Assembly: GCA_022885665.1 (NCBI GenBank)
Contig: JAGQDJ010000080.1
Coordinates: 62,001-126,000 of the forward strand
Length of the DNA: 64,000 bases
Direction: 5' to 3'
Source of the DNA: Triops longicaudatus
Taxonomy: Eukaryota > Arthropoda > Branchiopoda > Notostraca > Triopsidae
Shown here: positions 1 to 12,797 of the stretch, one piece after another
How the letters are laid out: every line of letters begins with the position of its first letter
Numbering within the stretch: position 1 is the first letter of the stretch
Translations under genes and position numbers: made by a program
The notes under the pieces: generated by a model
What the model was told of the DNA's origin: nothing
Seen by the model: only the letters and a program-made list of their open reading frames with translations
The model's database searches: none

Positions 1-269
1 GGGAAGGGAGGCGTGTCACCCCGGGCCTCAAACTCGGTCTCGGGGTCAGCTTGACCCAGGTAATCACTGTAGAAAGGGTTCGTTGAGTAAAGCAGCGGTG
101 TCGGAGGGCCAAAGAACGCTGTGACTGACGGCTGGTCGCACAATGCGGAACCATGGCGAGGTGGTTGGGCGCGGGAAGGAGACTCGGTGGGCCAGGGAAT
201 TCTTTCTGCATGATTGGAACGGCTAGGCGCACTTTGCTGGTTTTGCTGTTGTTGCACGTCCCAATCCAT
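1..269 (-). CDS. 5' end of an unrecognised protein-coding gene, cut by the window edge
   Basis: An open reading frame runs off the left edge of the window on the minus strand. It begins at an ATG (269-267) preceded in frame by a TAG, and stays open for 89 codons. The predicted N-terminus starts MDWDVQQQQNQQ, is rich in Gln, Pro and Ser, and continues through a stretch containing TNPFYSDYLGQADPETEFE. The composition looks coding and disordered, as in many regulatory proteins. I do not recognise the family. A second minus-strand frame is also open here, so the choice of frame rests on the start context and composition. The rest of the gene lies outside the window. Confidence 0.45.
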   Translation of the reverse strand, partial: MDWDVQQQQNQQSAPSRSNHAERIPWPTESPSRAQPPRHGSALCDQPSVTAFFGPPTPLLYSTNPFYSDYLGQADPETEFEARGDTPPF

Positions 270-3029
270 GCTTCCATTCTAGCTTAGCCTGTCAAACCTA
301 CCCAAGACAGGAAAAAATAAGAGACTATGTCAAAACAAACCCTACATGTTTAAACAAACTGAAAAGGCTTGTTTCGAGGGCTTGCACGCGCTGGGCATTC
401 CCAAATAACATACAATCAATACATTGCGACGAGACACTTGATGGAAGAGCTTCAGAAGGTTATTAGGTCATGGGGGTTAAGTGTGACGCCCATAGATGCG
501 TGTATATACCATGCGGCTATTAACGACCCTCCCCACCCACCACCCATCCAAGTGACCAGGTAACTTCTGGTGACGTAAGCAACACTCTTCAAAGCAAGAT
601 AAACTGTTTTCTCTTTCAAAAGGTGACACTTCTTGCTTGTACCAACCCTCGGCCCCACCCTCGTCAACCCCTTCAGCGTTGAGCCATTTCTTCATGCTTG
701 TCATAATTCTGTTTCCTCCGAGTTCATTACTAACAAAACTCCCCTAGCTACATGATACGCGTACCAGGTATGCGCTTTAGAATATTTTTACTTTTATTTT
801 TCGTCCCAGCTAGGTGGAAACGAACGGAATAACGCTACAGCTCGTCCCCTTCTTCAGCCAGAGGGCGCCTTGTGAGGGGAACAGAAAAGTCGGAATAGAA
901 GGAGAAGGGACGGGGGCGCTAATGACACGGTTCGACTCCCCGAGCCCTATTGTCGTAGGTACCCTTTAGGTCAGGAAGCTACAGCAGCTCGATAACAGGA
1001 GTTTCTAGAAGCTACCCTCCCTAATTCTTGGACGAAAAACTTCCTCTAGGTGTTGCATTGTTAAAAGTGCCGTCATTTTCGTTATTTTGAGCTCCTTTCT
1101 AGGCCATGGGTGCATTGAGGTGTCCTGAACCTTTGCGACACTGCAAACTAACTTTGACGATTCCCGTATTTGCTTCATTGCACTTTTAAGCTTGCGCCTG
1201 ATAACTTTGTTTGACACTTAACAGCTAATGATACTAGCTGATAACAAAAACGTTGTCTCTCAATTACTAGTTACTATTACTTTGAATTTATTTATTATCT
1301 CATAAATATTGATTTGTTAACAACTAGTGTGATTTTACAATTCTATCTATTTTATTTTTGCCTTTTAGTTTTGAGTCTTGATTTTCTTAAAGCTTTTCTC
1401 ACATTTTACTCTTCCGTATTAGCTTTCCTATGTGTCTTGTTTGCTTTATATTTGTCTCTTGAAATCTTTATTCGGCATGTTTAAGAGTGCATTATGTGTG
1501 CTATGGCCGTTGGCATTTGAGTTGTTAGTAATGAAGATTTTGGCGATCTTTTGGCTATTGTATACGCTAGAGGTCGTGGTGACTTTTTGCGGATCCCTTT
1601 CTTTGCTATTCTTTGAGTTGGATCCTTGAGCTGTAACGGTTGGCGCGAGTAATGGAAATGTGCACATATACACAGGACACCCACCATGTATGCCCCTGCA
1701 CATCGATCCCTTGCTCTGCTGGAATGTAGAACACGTAGTTTTTGGAAGTTCCCCGGGACGGTTTGGGGGAAATCATGAGGCAAAGCAGGTTAGGAAGACG
1801 CTCAATATGGTCGAGTGCAGTGGCCTCAGTTTGAAAGCAGCCTACACTTTCGCTTTATGAAGTGTGGTGCGGAAATAAGAGCTAAAGAAATTGGAGGAAA
1901 TCTGACGGATGATAAAGATGGATCAGAGTCGATCAAAAAGGAGCTTATTACGTAGTGAGGTCGGCAGAGGTGGCATCGTAAAGGGAGAATCAGTGGTCCA
2001 AGGAAATGAAACAGCTGTATAATGCATTTGACAGTGATTGGCGCTCTTTAATGCTCTATTTACTTTTTTGGCTTAGGGTTAGACAATGGAGGGTAGCCGA
2101 TAACGATTAGGAGTAAGGAGGAATGGTTTCAGTTCAGTCTTCTACGAAACTTGCGGGCCGTGTTCCTAATAATAGACCTAAGTGAAATTCCTTCTTTTTT
2201 AGTTACGCAGTTCATTAAGTTCGCATTGAGGGGGCAATGTGCACTATTGCAATTTTTTGCAAAGAATGAAAAATTCTCGTAATGGAGCCGACATGGCCCT
2301 ATAGACTGGGTCTTACTAAAAAAAAAATGAGAGAAGAAGTGGAATTCGTGGACCCTGGTCACGTACTGTATATAGTAACGACGATATGAGGCATGTCATA
2401 GGGTACAAGACAACTAACAAATGTGTTAGTGTCAAACTAGATTGATCTTACTGGAAGGTCGTAAGTGAGTCCCGAATGACTAACGCTAAATTTGCGTTTC
2501 AAACAAGTCAGAATGTCGGCAAAACGCATGTTAAGTTTTCGTAATTAGCTTACTGGATTTTTTGCTGGGCTGAAAATTCGCTAAAAATCGTACAGTGCTG
2601 AGAATTGGAGTACAACTTCAATTATATCAACTGCGGAGTTTCCAATTATGGAAACTGCCTTGATGGCGCTTTTATTAGATAGTGTAATGCGATCCCTGTG
2701 TGTGCGTGTATTTAATTTGTTTGCATCAACATTTGAACATTTCATGCACGTTTGACGAACTTGACAAATGTCATGGTGCTATGTTGCATAGTGAAACGAT
2801 TAGGGTCCAGTACTCATACAAAAAAGGAGCCAAGGAATGGTGCGCATTCCAACTACGCAGCACTTGGTTCGCATGAAAGTCTCCCCATTGCTCCGTAAGC
2901 TGATTCTGCTTGCGTGGCTGGTCGGTCTCATTCATTCTTGGTAATAATGATTGTCCATGGCCAGAGAAGTTGCGACGCGACGCTGCCATTTTTAACGCGC
3001 TTTAGGCTAAGTTTAGACTAATCTAACGC

Positions 3030-3245
3030 TCTCTACTGCGGGAATAGCTTAGTGGATGTACCAGCTAACATTGTTAACAGCAATGGATCCTACGGTCACT
3101 CAGAGGGCTACCGCATAAGCTAATAATTCGCTATTGCCAGCTATGAATATTTTTTCATGTGAGTGCTACTACATGAACTACGTAGTAGGTTCTGAGTTCA
3201 TTGTTGGCAGCAATGAATTTTTCAATTAAAGCGCGAGCTGAAGAA
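3030..3245. repeat. Degenerate repeat array with an ATTGTT-CAGCAATGAATTTT core
   Basis: Successive units share a core close to ATTGTTAACAGCAATG or ATTGTTGGCAGCAATGAA, spaced by about 60-75 bases. The unit at about 3195-3218 matches 19 of 22 bases of a core at about 9508-9529 in a second cluster, and both end in a GAGCTG word about 20 bases further on. The half-palindromic core (ATTGTT...AGCAAT) could form a small hairpin. This is a by-eye call on diverged copies. Confidence 0.4.
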
Positions 3246-6200
3246 TGATCTTTACTATGAAGAATGTCCACAAGGTTGCCTCATAAATAATCTCTAATGC
3301 TCCGTAAACGGTCTGTCTATGAAGTGTGCTTGCTTGGCCGTGGTGGTCACGTCGTAAGACTTAAGCCTTGTTCACACAATGTCAAGTGCCCAAGGTAAAA
3401 AGGCCAGCATGGTGGACTCAATTTTCACACTGTAGACTAATGTTGGCACGGGAGAACTGCTAGTTTGTTTTATTTTTCAGGGCTTAATCAAGGTTTTTCT
3501 CATCAGTCTTAGATTTTACTCTTAAAGGTGGATTCCCTTTTCATATAATTCAGCAGAATGCTGACAGAACTGGGGTGATGCAATCGGTGTATTGTTAACT
3601 ATGAGGGTACTCAAGCTTGCGTAACCTAACCGAGAACCTCAGCTCATGGTTAATTGCCCAGTGAAACACGAATGTTGTGATTCTTCATGACCGCATGGCG
3701 ACTCACCTCATTAAATTGTGGAAAATTATTGCTCAGGACATTTCGGAGACGTTTTTCAATGTGAAAATTTTTACCATTTAAGAAGATCAGAAATCATTCT
3801 TAGATGTAGTTCTTGAAGCTATCGCTCCTCTGCAACGAATTATGCACCTCATAGGTCACAACTAATAGCTCTTCAGAGTATTTTCACACTACAATTGCGA
3901 AACACGCTCTTTAGCTTCTTAGTCTCTGAGGAAAACTTCCTTCACAACTCTGCCTAACATGAAGCGTCCGACTTTGAATAACGTCACTTTCCAATTAGCA
4001 AAGACTGCGCCGTTATCACACAGGAAATAGCTTCTTTAAGTTCAGCAAAACTAGAACGGAGCTCGAATTTTTTTCGGCTTGTGCGCATCCATAAAGTTTC
4101 TTCCGTGAGTACTTCCGAATTACATCTCGAGCCCAAAGCATCTGCAGAAAGACGCAATGGAGAAATAATTCAAGCGAGGCTCTCTCTCCACGCCCTGCAT
4201 CAGAACTGCAAAACTGCATTACATCTCATCGATTTTTTTTCTTTTAATACATCCTTGCAGACCAGCTTTCAGCTGCGAGCTTGGTTCAGACGCGGGGAAA
4301 GTGTCATGCTGAGCCATAAATAGGAGATAAATACAGTAGATGCTACACTAGTTAAGCGGATCATACTGGCGGATCAGAGCTTAGTGATCCGACCGAGCGG
4401 AGCTAAGAAGAGATTGTAAAAGAAAGACTTATGAGGTAACGAACAGAGAATTGAAGAAAATATGTCCAAACAAAAGGTTAGCGGTGACATTTACGCATAT
4501 TCTCACTTCAGCGGGGTTTGATACGGTATACTGGATATACGTAGGTATACGTAGCGTTATTCTTACGGAAAATTGCATTGAACACTCAATCCACTGCTCT
4601 AAATTGTTGATATGTGATGAAAGCAATTTACACTGTACAATATAGTACGATATAATAAGGCAGTAGTTATACCTAATTAATTAACTAATAATTATAATTA
4701 ATTTTCCTCTATAAGTTGTTACAATTAATAAAAATACCCGTTTTAAGGAACCAAGTTTTAAGGAACACACTACTGTTTGGAAAGGGTGCACTAAAGACTC
4801 GCTCGAACTGACTTTTTTTTTGTCGGTGTTTCGCATTTCCTTGCCCGCAAGGGAAGAAAATCACCCAATCGTAGGCTACTTTGCTACCTTGCTGGCAGGA
4901 GGAGGCAAAACGCCCGTCAGGGCGAGCCTGATTTGCGGTTCGGACCTAACTGGTTAGATTCACTGTTATACGTTAATATATTTTCAGTAAACTTTATTTG
5001 GTATTCTATAAGATAGTGGAGAAAACTTTACATTTCTTATATGCGTAAGCATGTACAGCATATGTAAAAAAAACTGCTTACAGGAGAAAAATACAGAACC
5101 TTAACTTATAGTAGTTGTATCTACATAAATAAAATTCGTTTGCGTGGTTGCATTGGAATTATATCAAAATAGTTAAGGACTTACATACTAGAGATACTGA
5201 GATATTAAACGTTACTAGAAGTTCAGTTTCCAAAGATTTTAGCAGAGCAAAAATTCTTAATCAACGTTCAAAGATCAAATCCTGTAACAAGAATGTATAT
5301 CCGTCACACTTCTGTTACGTCCAGAAATGAGAAGTACAAGTTGCTACGCAATACTGTTCCGGAACTATTCGCTCTGACATATTTGCATGCAATTTCTATA
5401 CATCTATGTAAGCATATGTTACTGATATTCATTTATGTAACCATGTTATGTATATGCATAACTATTCTTTTCCTTGCAACAATAGAGAGATGTTCGACTC
5501 TATGTAGAGGTTGAATTATTTAATCACACATTTTCTTTGTATCTATACCAATAAATTATTGCATATTATTCAAGACTCCTTCCCTTTGGTAATAAATATT
5601 TCTTCTAAAATAAATTTTCCAGCATTAAATTTGATGCCCGTTTTTGTCTTAAAACGAAATAATCTCTCTGAATATTAATATAGTTTCAAAATGTTCCTTA
5701 TTCTTCCTGAAGAGATGTGCCAGATTCACCGTATAAAGCACGGTTAATCTCCGTTTCTACCCTTTCTAATTAGCTACCATTTTTCCCTATTTTCACCGTA
5801 AAAATTGATTCCAATCTAAATCAGTAGCCTTATTACTCGAATTCCACATTCCCGCGTGCCAACCGGCCGCTACACCATCTTTATCCGTGGCAAAGGAATT
5901 TGTCTCTGGCAAGGTAAACGCATTCTTTGAGTATTGCCTAACATCAAGACCAAGACCACCCCTCCCATGTGTGAACCAATTCTCTCCCAAATTTGGTTTC
6001 TGATTCCATAATACAAACCTAATTACAAAATACAAAATTTTGCATAATCAATAGTTTCTTTCATATTTAAAAACTAGGCAAGTATATTTTTACCCCAGGA
6101 AATTTTTTATTGCTTAATATGCTTCAAGAAGGAAGCCAGGCGTAATTTCTTTGCGCTGTAAATATTTTTTTATACCGTCCCAAATGTTTTACCTAATGAA

Positions 6201-9200
6201 ATTCGAGCCCAGGTGCAAAATTTGTTTGCAGTTTACTTCCAACACGTACTCAAGATCCAGCCTTGTGTTATTTCCCATAGAGACCGGATGAGAGGTCTTA
6301 GTGTACCGAAGAAATGGTGTGATGCAAATAAGCTGGAATACGGCCTTTAAGAGCAGTAATATTTCTTGATTGATGGTGGTAAACAAGGCAAGACAACCTG
6401 CTGCTGCTTTTTTAGGATGTGTGGAAAAAGTGATCCAGCTGAGAATAGTTGATGGTCTATGTTTTGTAGCGCATTCCCAAACAAAGTCCGTACCTCTTTG
6501 GATCGCCGAAAAATAGTTTATAGTCCGAGTGAGACCTTGCCACCTCCGCCTCTCGCCGCTTTCAAAAGTTATGGAGTGGAGAAGGAGGGGGCATCATCAA
6601 GGAAGGAGGATACTTCTGTCGGCAACGTACGAGGAATGTCAATAAACAAGCAGCTTCAATATTTAGATGAGCCAGCTCATGCTTAAGGCAACTGTAGCAA
6701 AGGGAACGTTGCGTTCAAAAAAGAAAAGTGGCCCAGCGGACAATTCGGGATCTCTTCCTGAGTCACGTTACACGGTATTTAAGAAACACAAACGATTCGC
6801 AACAATGAATATAAGCACCCAGCTAGCATAATTGGCAAGTGAAGGCCCAACTTTCCAAAAGTAGGCTGAATCAATCAACCCCATCTTAATCTACGAACTT
6901 TGGTCAAATTTTGGAAAACTTACACACAAAAGTTCCACTTCTTAATCTCCAGATTTAAAAGGAAAAGATAGCTAACAGCCCTCAAGATCCATTGCTTCAC
7001 TTTCAGCGCGCACTTGCAACATTTTATTGCGGTGACACAAAGTTTTGATTTTGCAGCATTTTCGCAATATTTTAGCTGAAAATTACGTGAAAGGGCTGTA
7101 TGTACGTTTTTATTAAGCTGATCGATGGAACATAGTATTAGGTTTTGCAAGATTTGCTTACTTGAGCGATATCGTCAGATTGTATTGACAGTTATCTTTC
7201 GTGAGTCTTACTCAATGTTTTAGATTACCCAAAGTATTTTAGTTTCATGTAAAAATTGACACTTACGCTGTTTTGACATAGAAAGTAAATTTGTGTGAAT
7301 TAGGAAGGTATATGAGGTGTACGAATGATAGTATGTCTAAGGTGTCTGCATATTGTGCTTCTAAATGTTTACAGACTGAAAAGGGTTACATACAAAAATC
7401 CTGACAAGTTCCACACATTTTCTATAAGTAGGATGAAGCAATAGCTATTTTCAGATATTTTCTTTAATAGGTTACTACACAAAATTACGTTAAGTAGTAA
7501 GCCAGTAGGGAAAAGTTTGTTGCAAAGTAAAAGAGTCGTGAAAATGGAAGACCGAAAATGCAGGACAAAAATACTGTGCACTTGCAGCTAAGATCGATAT
7601 ATGACTAAAAATTTCCAGAAAATGTCACTGAAATCGAAGTTTCCTGGGCTTTCCCGTGTTTGAGCAAGCATTCCCACATTTAACTGAATATTTTTGACAT
7701 TTCTGGCATTTCCATGTAAAATTCTTTCACCGTGCCACTGTCAGTTTCTTGACGCTCGAAAGTGTTGCCAACTAATCCCAAGAGACGCCACAGAGTAGCA
7801 CTGTTGGGTTAAAGGTTACGAAAAACGAGCTTTACACGTTTGCGGCAAAGAAATTCGATATTTCTCTGTAAGTTCGAAAGAGTCGCATTTCAACTTTTCT
7901 CCTATTCATATACTCGCAAACATTTCCCCGGAATCCTACTCAGATGTGCTTTTCTCAGCAAATGTAAATATCAGGAGTGTGTTCTTGAAATTTGCCTTCA
8001 CTTTCAAGTTGCGGTGCAACACCCGGCACTTTTTACCTGGTCATGAATGATGGTGAAGATAATACATTCAATAATTCATTGTTATCCTTGTTCACTGGCA
8101 TATTTGGGCCTGCTCGCCCCACTTCCCGCCAGACCGATTTTTTAATCCATGGTTTGGGTTATCGTAGGTAAGATAGCTACACAGGAAAACCTCACGGATT
8201 AAAATTCAGAGTAGCGTGATCGTGATTTGAGTTAATAGGTCTTCACCAGGCAATTAGGGTCATGATGGGGTAATCTTTGCAACTCTAAAAAACACCTTTA
8301 ACCGCCTTCCTTAACTGACCGTAACGTATCGCGCGTTGGAAGCAAACTACTGGGTTTACTGTGCGTTAGCACCGTGGGCTAAAGGTATAGAGTTTGACCA
8401 TGCGGGCTAAGGACAAGACTGGGAGTCGGAGCTTTAGGGCGCAAGACTCGATGCAGTCCGCGAAAATGCTGCCGAAAAAAAGCACTCGGGAGGAAAAACC
8501 CGTCCCTGTCTTGAGCCATTCGCTTCGCTTTTCATAAAACTTGCCAATGTAACGTGGCATGCAACATGGTCTTTTCTCTCTCTTCCTCTCTATCTCACTA
8601 CAGCAACTTTTCGCGTCCTTTTAAAATCTTGCACTTTGCATTTCTGCCCTTTCAGAGCAAATGCAGTGCGAGCTTGACGATTGTTGGTTTATTCGTTAAA
8701 AAGAGGGAAGCAGGAACTTTTGAATTTTCAAGTTTTGACAACCGGAGACAACGGAGTAAATAAGCTGCAACATAGACGTAAAGATACACAAAGAAAGACG
8801 TTCCATTTTATCTGGAACTGGGGCAATGTGGAGCTCGTCTATGTCTTTCAGCCATTTAGTTAGGCTCACAAACAAACAAGAAGAGTTTCGGTAACTAACA
8901 TTGCTAAGCATTTTTGTTTTCTTTTTGGCGTCACTGGTTTTGTAACAGAGAAAAAAGAAGCATTTTTCGTACTTTTCCTCGGGGAGAAAATGGATTATTT
9001 CCTACTTTTGTGTTAAAGAAGGGTCGTTGGGGTTTGTAATCCGCCCATTCGGAAAGAAGTCTTTGTTGCACTCTCGTGTAGCTCTGTATGAAGTTTTAAT
9101 TGGGGTAGTAAACCAGAAATGCCAAAGAGAAAGAATGTTTTGTTGTCAAATTCGTTTGAGGTGATTAAGAATTACTTCAGTAGAAATGATTTGACGATTA

Positions 9201-9419
9201 AAAATGAACTCTTACCATATCTACAATTGTGGAAACAACTTTTGTGCTGCCATTATTAGCTTGCTAATAATCACTTTAGTGTCATTTCCTCAGTTTGGGC
9301 ACTTTTCATTGAGACTTGAATGTTTAATCCTTGGCATATAATTAAATGGAACGTGTCAAGTTGTTTCGTTGCACAAATCAATCGTTCTTGTAGTTGTCAT
9401 AAAAGTGAACCAAAGAGGA

Positions 9420-9770
9420 AAGTTTCCACCTGAACGAGCGTTGGCTCTACCGCGTAACAATGAGTTTTCCTGTTGCGAAACCTGTTCCGAGTCCATAGTG
9501 ACTTTCGATTGTTAGCAACAACGAATTTTCTAATCACTCGGGAGCTGCTAAGTTAGTAGGAGCACCCAGGCTCAATGTCGTCAGGAATAATTTTTGCAAC
9601 CCGCGAGCTGTTACGTGGCAATGTACGTGGATCTAGGTAACAGCGAATAATTTCATCCTCGTGAAACTGGTATGGTTATGCTAACATTCACACATGGAAC
9701 GTAGAATTTCCCCAACGAGATGGTTTGTTCAGTAGCTGTGGTATCCGTTGACAGCAAGAGTTAATTTTAT
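9420..9770. repeat. Second cluster of the ATTGTT-AGCAA-GAATTTT degenerate repeat
   Basis: Several loosely spaced units resemble those at 3.0-3.2 kb. The clearest has the core ATTGTTAGCAACAACGAATTTT. Others contain TAACAATGAGTTTTCC, TAACAGCGAATAATTT and TTGACAGCAAGAGTTAATTT. An isolated further copy sits at 10421-10460 with TTGTTGTTAACAATGAATT. The degree of decay prevents a firm unit boundary. Confidence 0.35.
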
Positions 9771-12242
9771 GTTCTATTCCAGCCACTAACTACAAGAAAA
9801 TATCTCTGTATAGCGTCTAGAATCGTCTTGTCAACCTTGATCCAGGCTTTGTCTAGTGCAACAAAAAAGTAACCGAACTAGACCTTATTTGCTACTTGTC
9901 TATAATATCCCCGATCAGAATCAGGGAATTTGAAATCAACCCAATCCAAAGTCGTTAATTTTTTTCAGCTTGAGTGCTTGAAATTTCTTTCAGCTTAAAA
10001 ATTTCAAGTTATGTTAATCAAAAACAGTCTTACATGAAAATATGTCACGTCAGTTAGATCCGTGTTACTTCAAAGTCTGAAGTAAATTTAATGCGAAAGC
10101 CATTCGGTATGTTTTTTTGAGGTTCTGTCATTTCGTTCTTAAAGGTCGAGGGCAACTGAATGTATATGACGACAGAATTGAGAAATACGAGTTTTCGAAC
10201 GATCTCGTAAGATAACGTCTTATAATCTCCAAGTTTTATTACAAAAATGTGTCGTAGAAAGGGGCTTAAAGTTCTTTTTCAGCTCCGTTCCAGTCAACAG
10301 TGGTTGTTCCAATCAATTTAATTCAATGAAAACTCGACAAGAGGCGCTAATCAAACCATGGAAAATCTGTCGACTTGAACTTCATTCAACTTTACCTGCG
10401 TGGACGTAAACTTTATTAGAGCTCATTATTGTTGTTAACAATGAATTGTGGGTTCTTTTGAACTTACGCGTAATGAATCGTGTCCCAATTAAGTCTCGTG
10501 AGTAGTTCAATCAGAAAACAATTTGGGTGTAATTATAACTGACCAACACTCCTCGACGTGCGTTACAGCTCAAGCTACAATGGCCATTTGTTAATAAATA
10601 GGATTGCATTCTAGAATAATCTACCAGTGTGTCCTCTTCCCTTGTCACTGTTTTCAGCCTGATTAGTTCAATTTTCTTCAGAACAAGCACTTTACTCTTA
10701 TTTACGCAATTGAATCCTATGCTGCTTGCTTTTTTGTTTGCCCTGCTACATAGCATTCCCATCTACCAAGAACAAACTGGTCAATCAAGCCAGTTCTATT
10801 TCATACTGCAAGCAACATAATGTCAAATTCTAACGTCAGCCTTCGTGACATTGACGCATAAGTTAAGGTCTATACAGTTCTTTCGTACACTTTTCTGCTT
10901 ACAAAAAAGTGGCATGCATGACTAGCAGCGTTAATTGCTGACTCGATTGATTCGATTTTTGTGGTCAGCCAGAAAAATCCTAACATTGGAATCCATTCAT
11001 TACAGTCAAAAGAGGTAGACGGTCAATTGACATGTAATGTAGGGTTTAGCCGTATATTGAGTTGGGAGCAGGGGGAAGCCAGCCCTATAGCCTGGGTTTG
11101 GATCGTTTGGTATGATTACGGGGTCGGCATCTATTTGTTTTACTACAAAAATAGTTTGCTACGGCAGGGAAGTTCTTGGGGGTGAGTGGGAACGAGAGAT
11201 GGGGACGAGCACGCACTTATGTATGTAGGCTACCGTCCAATTACAACCATATAAAGAGGGAAGATCAGAGTTGTATAATTCACTCTCTAATGCCTTGTCA
11301 GAGTGATGTAATGGCAAGAAAGTTGAACAATTTTCCCTAGCTAAGGCTTTGTGTTTTGTCGTTTGAGCTTTTCTCTCTTTCAGTCTAAGCTCGGGCCAAA
11401 GTATCTCAATAGCTATTAAAAGAACTTCTCTTTTTCCGTCGCCATACGTGGGTTCGCTATTACTTCCCACTTGCGCCTTCTCGCTAATCGATGCACGCAT
11501 TTTGCTCTGTGAAGAGTAGACACTCTTTTCAACACGTTTCTTTGTCCCTTCTCGTCTTGGAGAAGTTGATACTTTATCTGGAGTCTAAGAGCTCGCATGA
11601 TTTTGCGCTTGGTTTCTCCGTTTGGTTCCGATCATTGTGAAGCCTAAATCTTCAACAAATGATAATGGTCACTTGAAACCATCTTAAAAGAAAGAAATTC
11701 GCGATTTAAAAACTGTCTGTGCTACCACCCATAAGTTTATGGAACAACGCCGGAACAGCGGCCATCATTGCCACGTGTTCGTGATCCGTTACTCCCTCAA
11801 GGTGTAAAATACCAAACTGCCGTCTAGAAGTCATTTTTTCTTGCGCTAGGTGTATATACATTTCGTTCATGCCTGTCGTTAGTCATGTCGTAATACGCTT
11901 ACCTGTATTTTGACCTGTCAAGCTGAGTGTTTCCTCCCCATCTATGTTAGCTAAGTTACATGTATCTCTCTCATGTGTCAAGATACTGTACTGTCACGGA
12001 CTTGGTGTACCTCCTTATCCATAATACCCGTTTTTCAACTGCTCGTATTTTCAACCTCCAGTTTAGGAAAGGTTTCAGTTATCCGACGGACCACGAGCTG
12101 ACTCTAGTGTAGTTTTATGTATCAAATATATTACCGCTTTGGTTAAAACGGGCGTAATTCTTTGGACGGTACCGTATTGATTGAAGAGATTCGGGCGTCC
12201 TTGTCGGTACGCGTTTTGTTCATGCATGTACAGTGCACGTTT

Positions 12243-12244
<2 letters not shown>

Positions 12245-12275
<31 letters not shown>
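12245..12275 (+). repeat. Poly(A) tract, 31 A
   Basis: An uninterrupted run of 31 A. It could be the tail of a decayed retroposed sequence or a simple repeat. No recognisable retroelement body lies directly upstream, and no target-site duplication was found. Confidence 0.9.
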
Positions 12276-12277
<2 letters not shown>

Positions 12278-12797
12278 GAGTGACGTCACCAAAATTCTTT
12301 AGGGGTGATGTTAGATTCTTACGGGCGTGAGTTTACAATAGGCGACGCCATTGACGTTCCCGGCGTTCGCCTTTTTGATGTCTACTTGGTGCTGTAGACA
12401 TGTGTGGCTCCAGAATGCCAGGACCACTGTTGTAAAAAATGCAGGATCTCCCAATCGACCCACCGTTTACGAAGTCCGGTATACGCTTCTCTCCCTACCA
12501 ATGTATTGGCCACAATTGAGTACTTGCACGCTAAGCTTTACTTTTACTATTAAGGCAACATGGTGTCCAATTTCGATGATGAGGCCCTCTATACCTTCGC
12601 AGACAGGGATGAACTACGTTTGCAATGCCTTTTAGCCTTTCAGAAATGAGTGAACTGGAGTGTTCGCTACACTACTGCAAGGAAATTTTTTTGTCACTAA
12701 GTCCAAGCAGAATGGGTTGGGATAAACACAATTTTAGTCAGAATCGAAAGTCTTTCTTGCGGTACTGAGTAATAGATACGAAAATTCTTGGTTTGTA
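12276..12797. other. Gene-free stretch between the poly(A) tract and the piggyBac-like element
   Basis: No gene is supported. A short reading frame of 29 codons begins at about 12560 (MVSNFDDEALYTF...) and looks unusually protein-like for its length, but it has no flanking splice evidence and no family match that I recognise. Confidence 0.4.

Larger units (their letters stand above)
270..12244. other. Long stretch without a supported gene
   Basis: Every reading frame here is short, lacks family resemblance and is not flanked by consistent splice sites. The stretch is moderately AT-rich. It holds degenerate repeat units around 3.03-3.25, 9.42-9.77 and 10.42-10.46 kb, a two-copy GTTTTAAGGAAC repeat near 4.74 kb and a pair of CAGTAG ends near 4.33 and 4.77 kb. 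It may be intergenic or a long intron of the gene truncated at the left edge. Confidence 0.5.

Noticed and set aside
900..960. GGTTCGACTCC word resembling a tRNA B box
   Set aside because: The flanking bases do not form a T stem, and no A box or acceptor stem pairs upstream.
3040..3115. GGGAATAGCTTAGTGG resembling a tRNA 5' part
   Set aside because: No T-arm sequence at the expected distance and no acceptor pairing.
4334..4775. Possible pogo-like element with CAGTAG ends
   Set aside because: Only the first six or seven bases of the ends agree and only one side has a TA; too weak to annotate.
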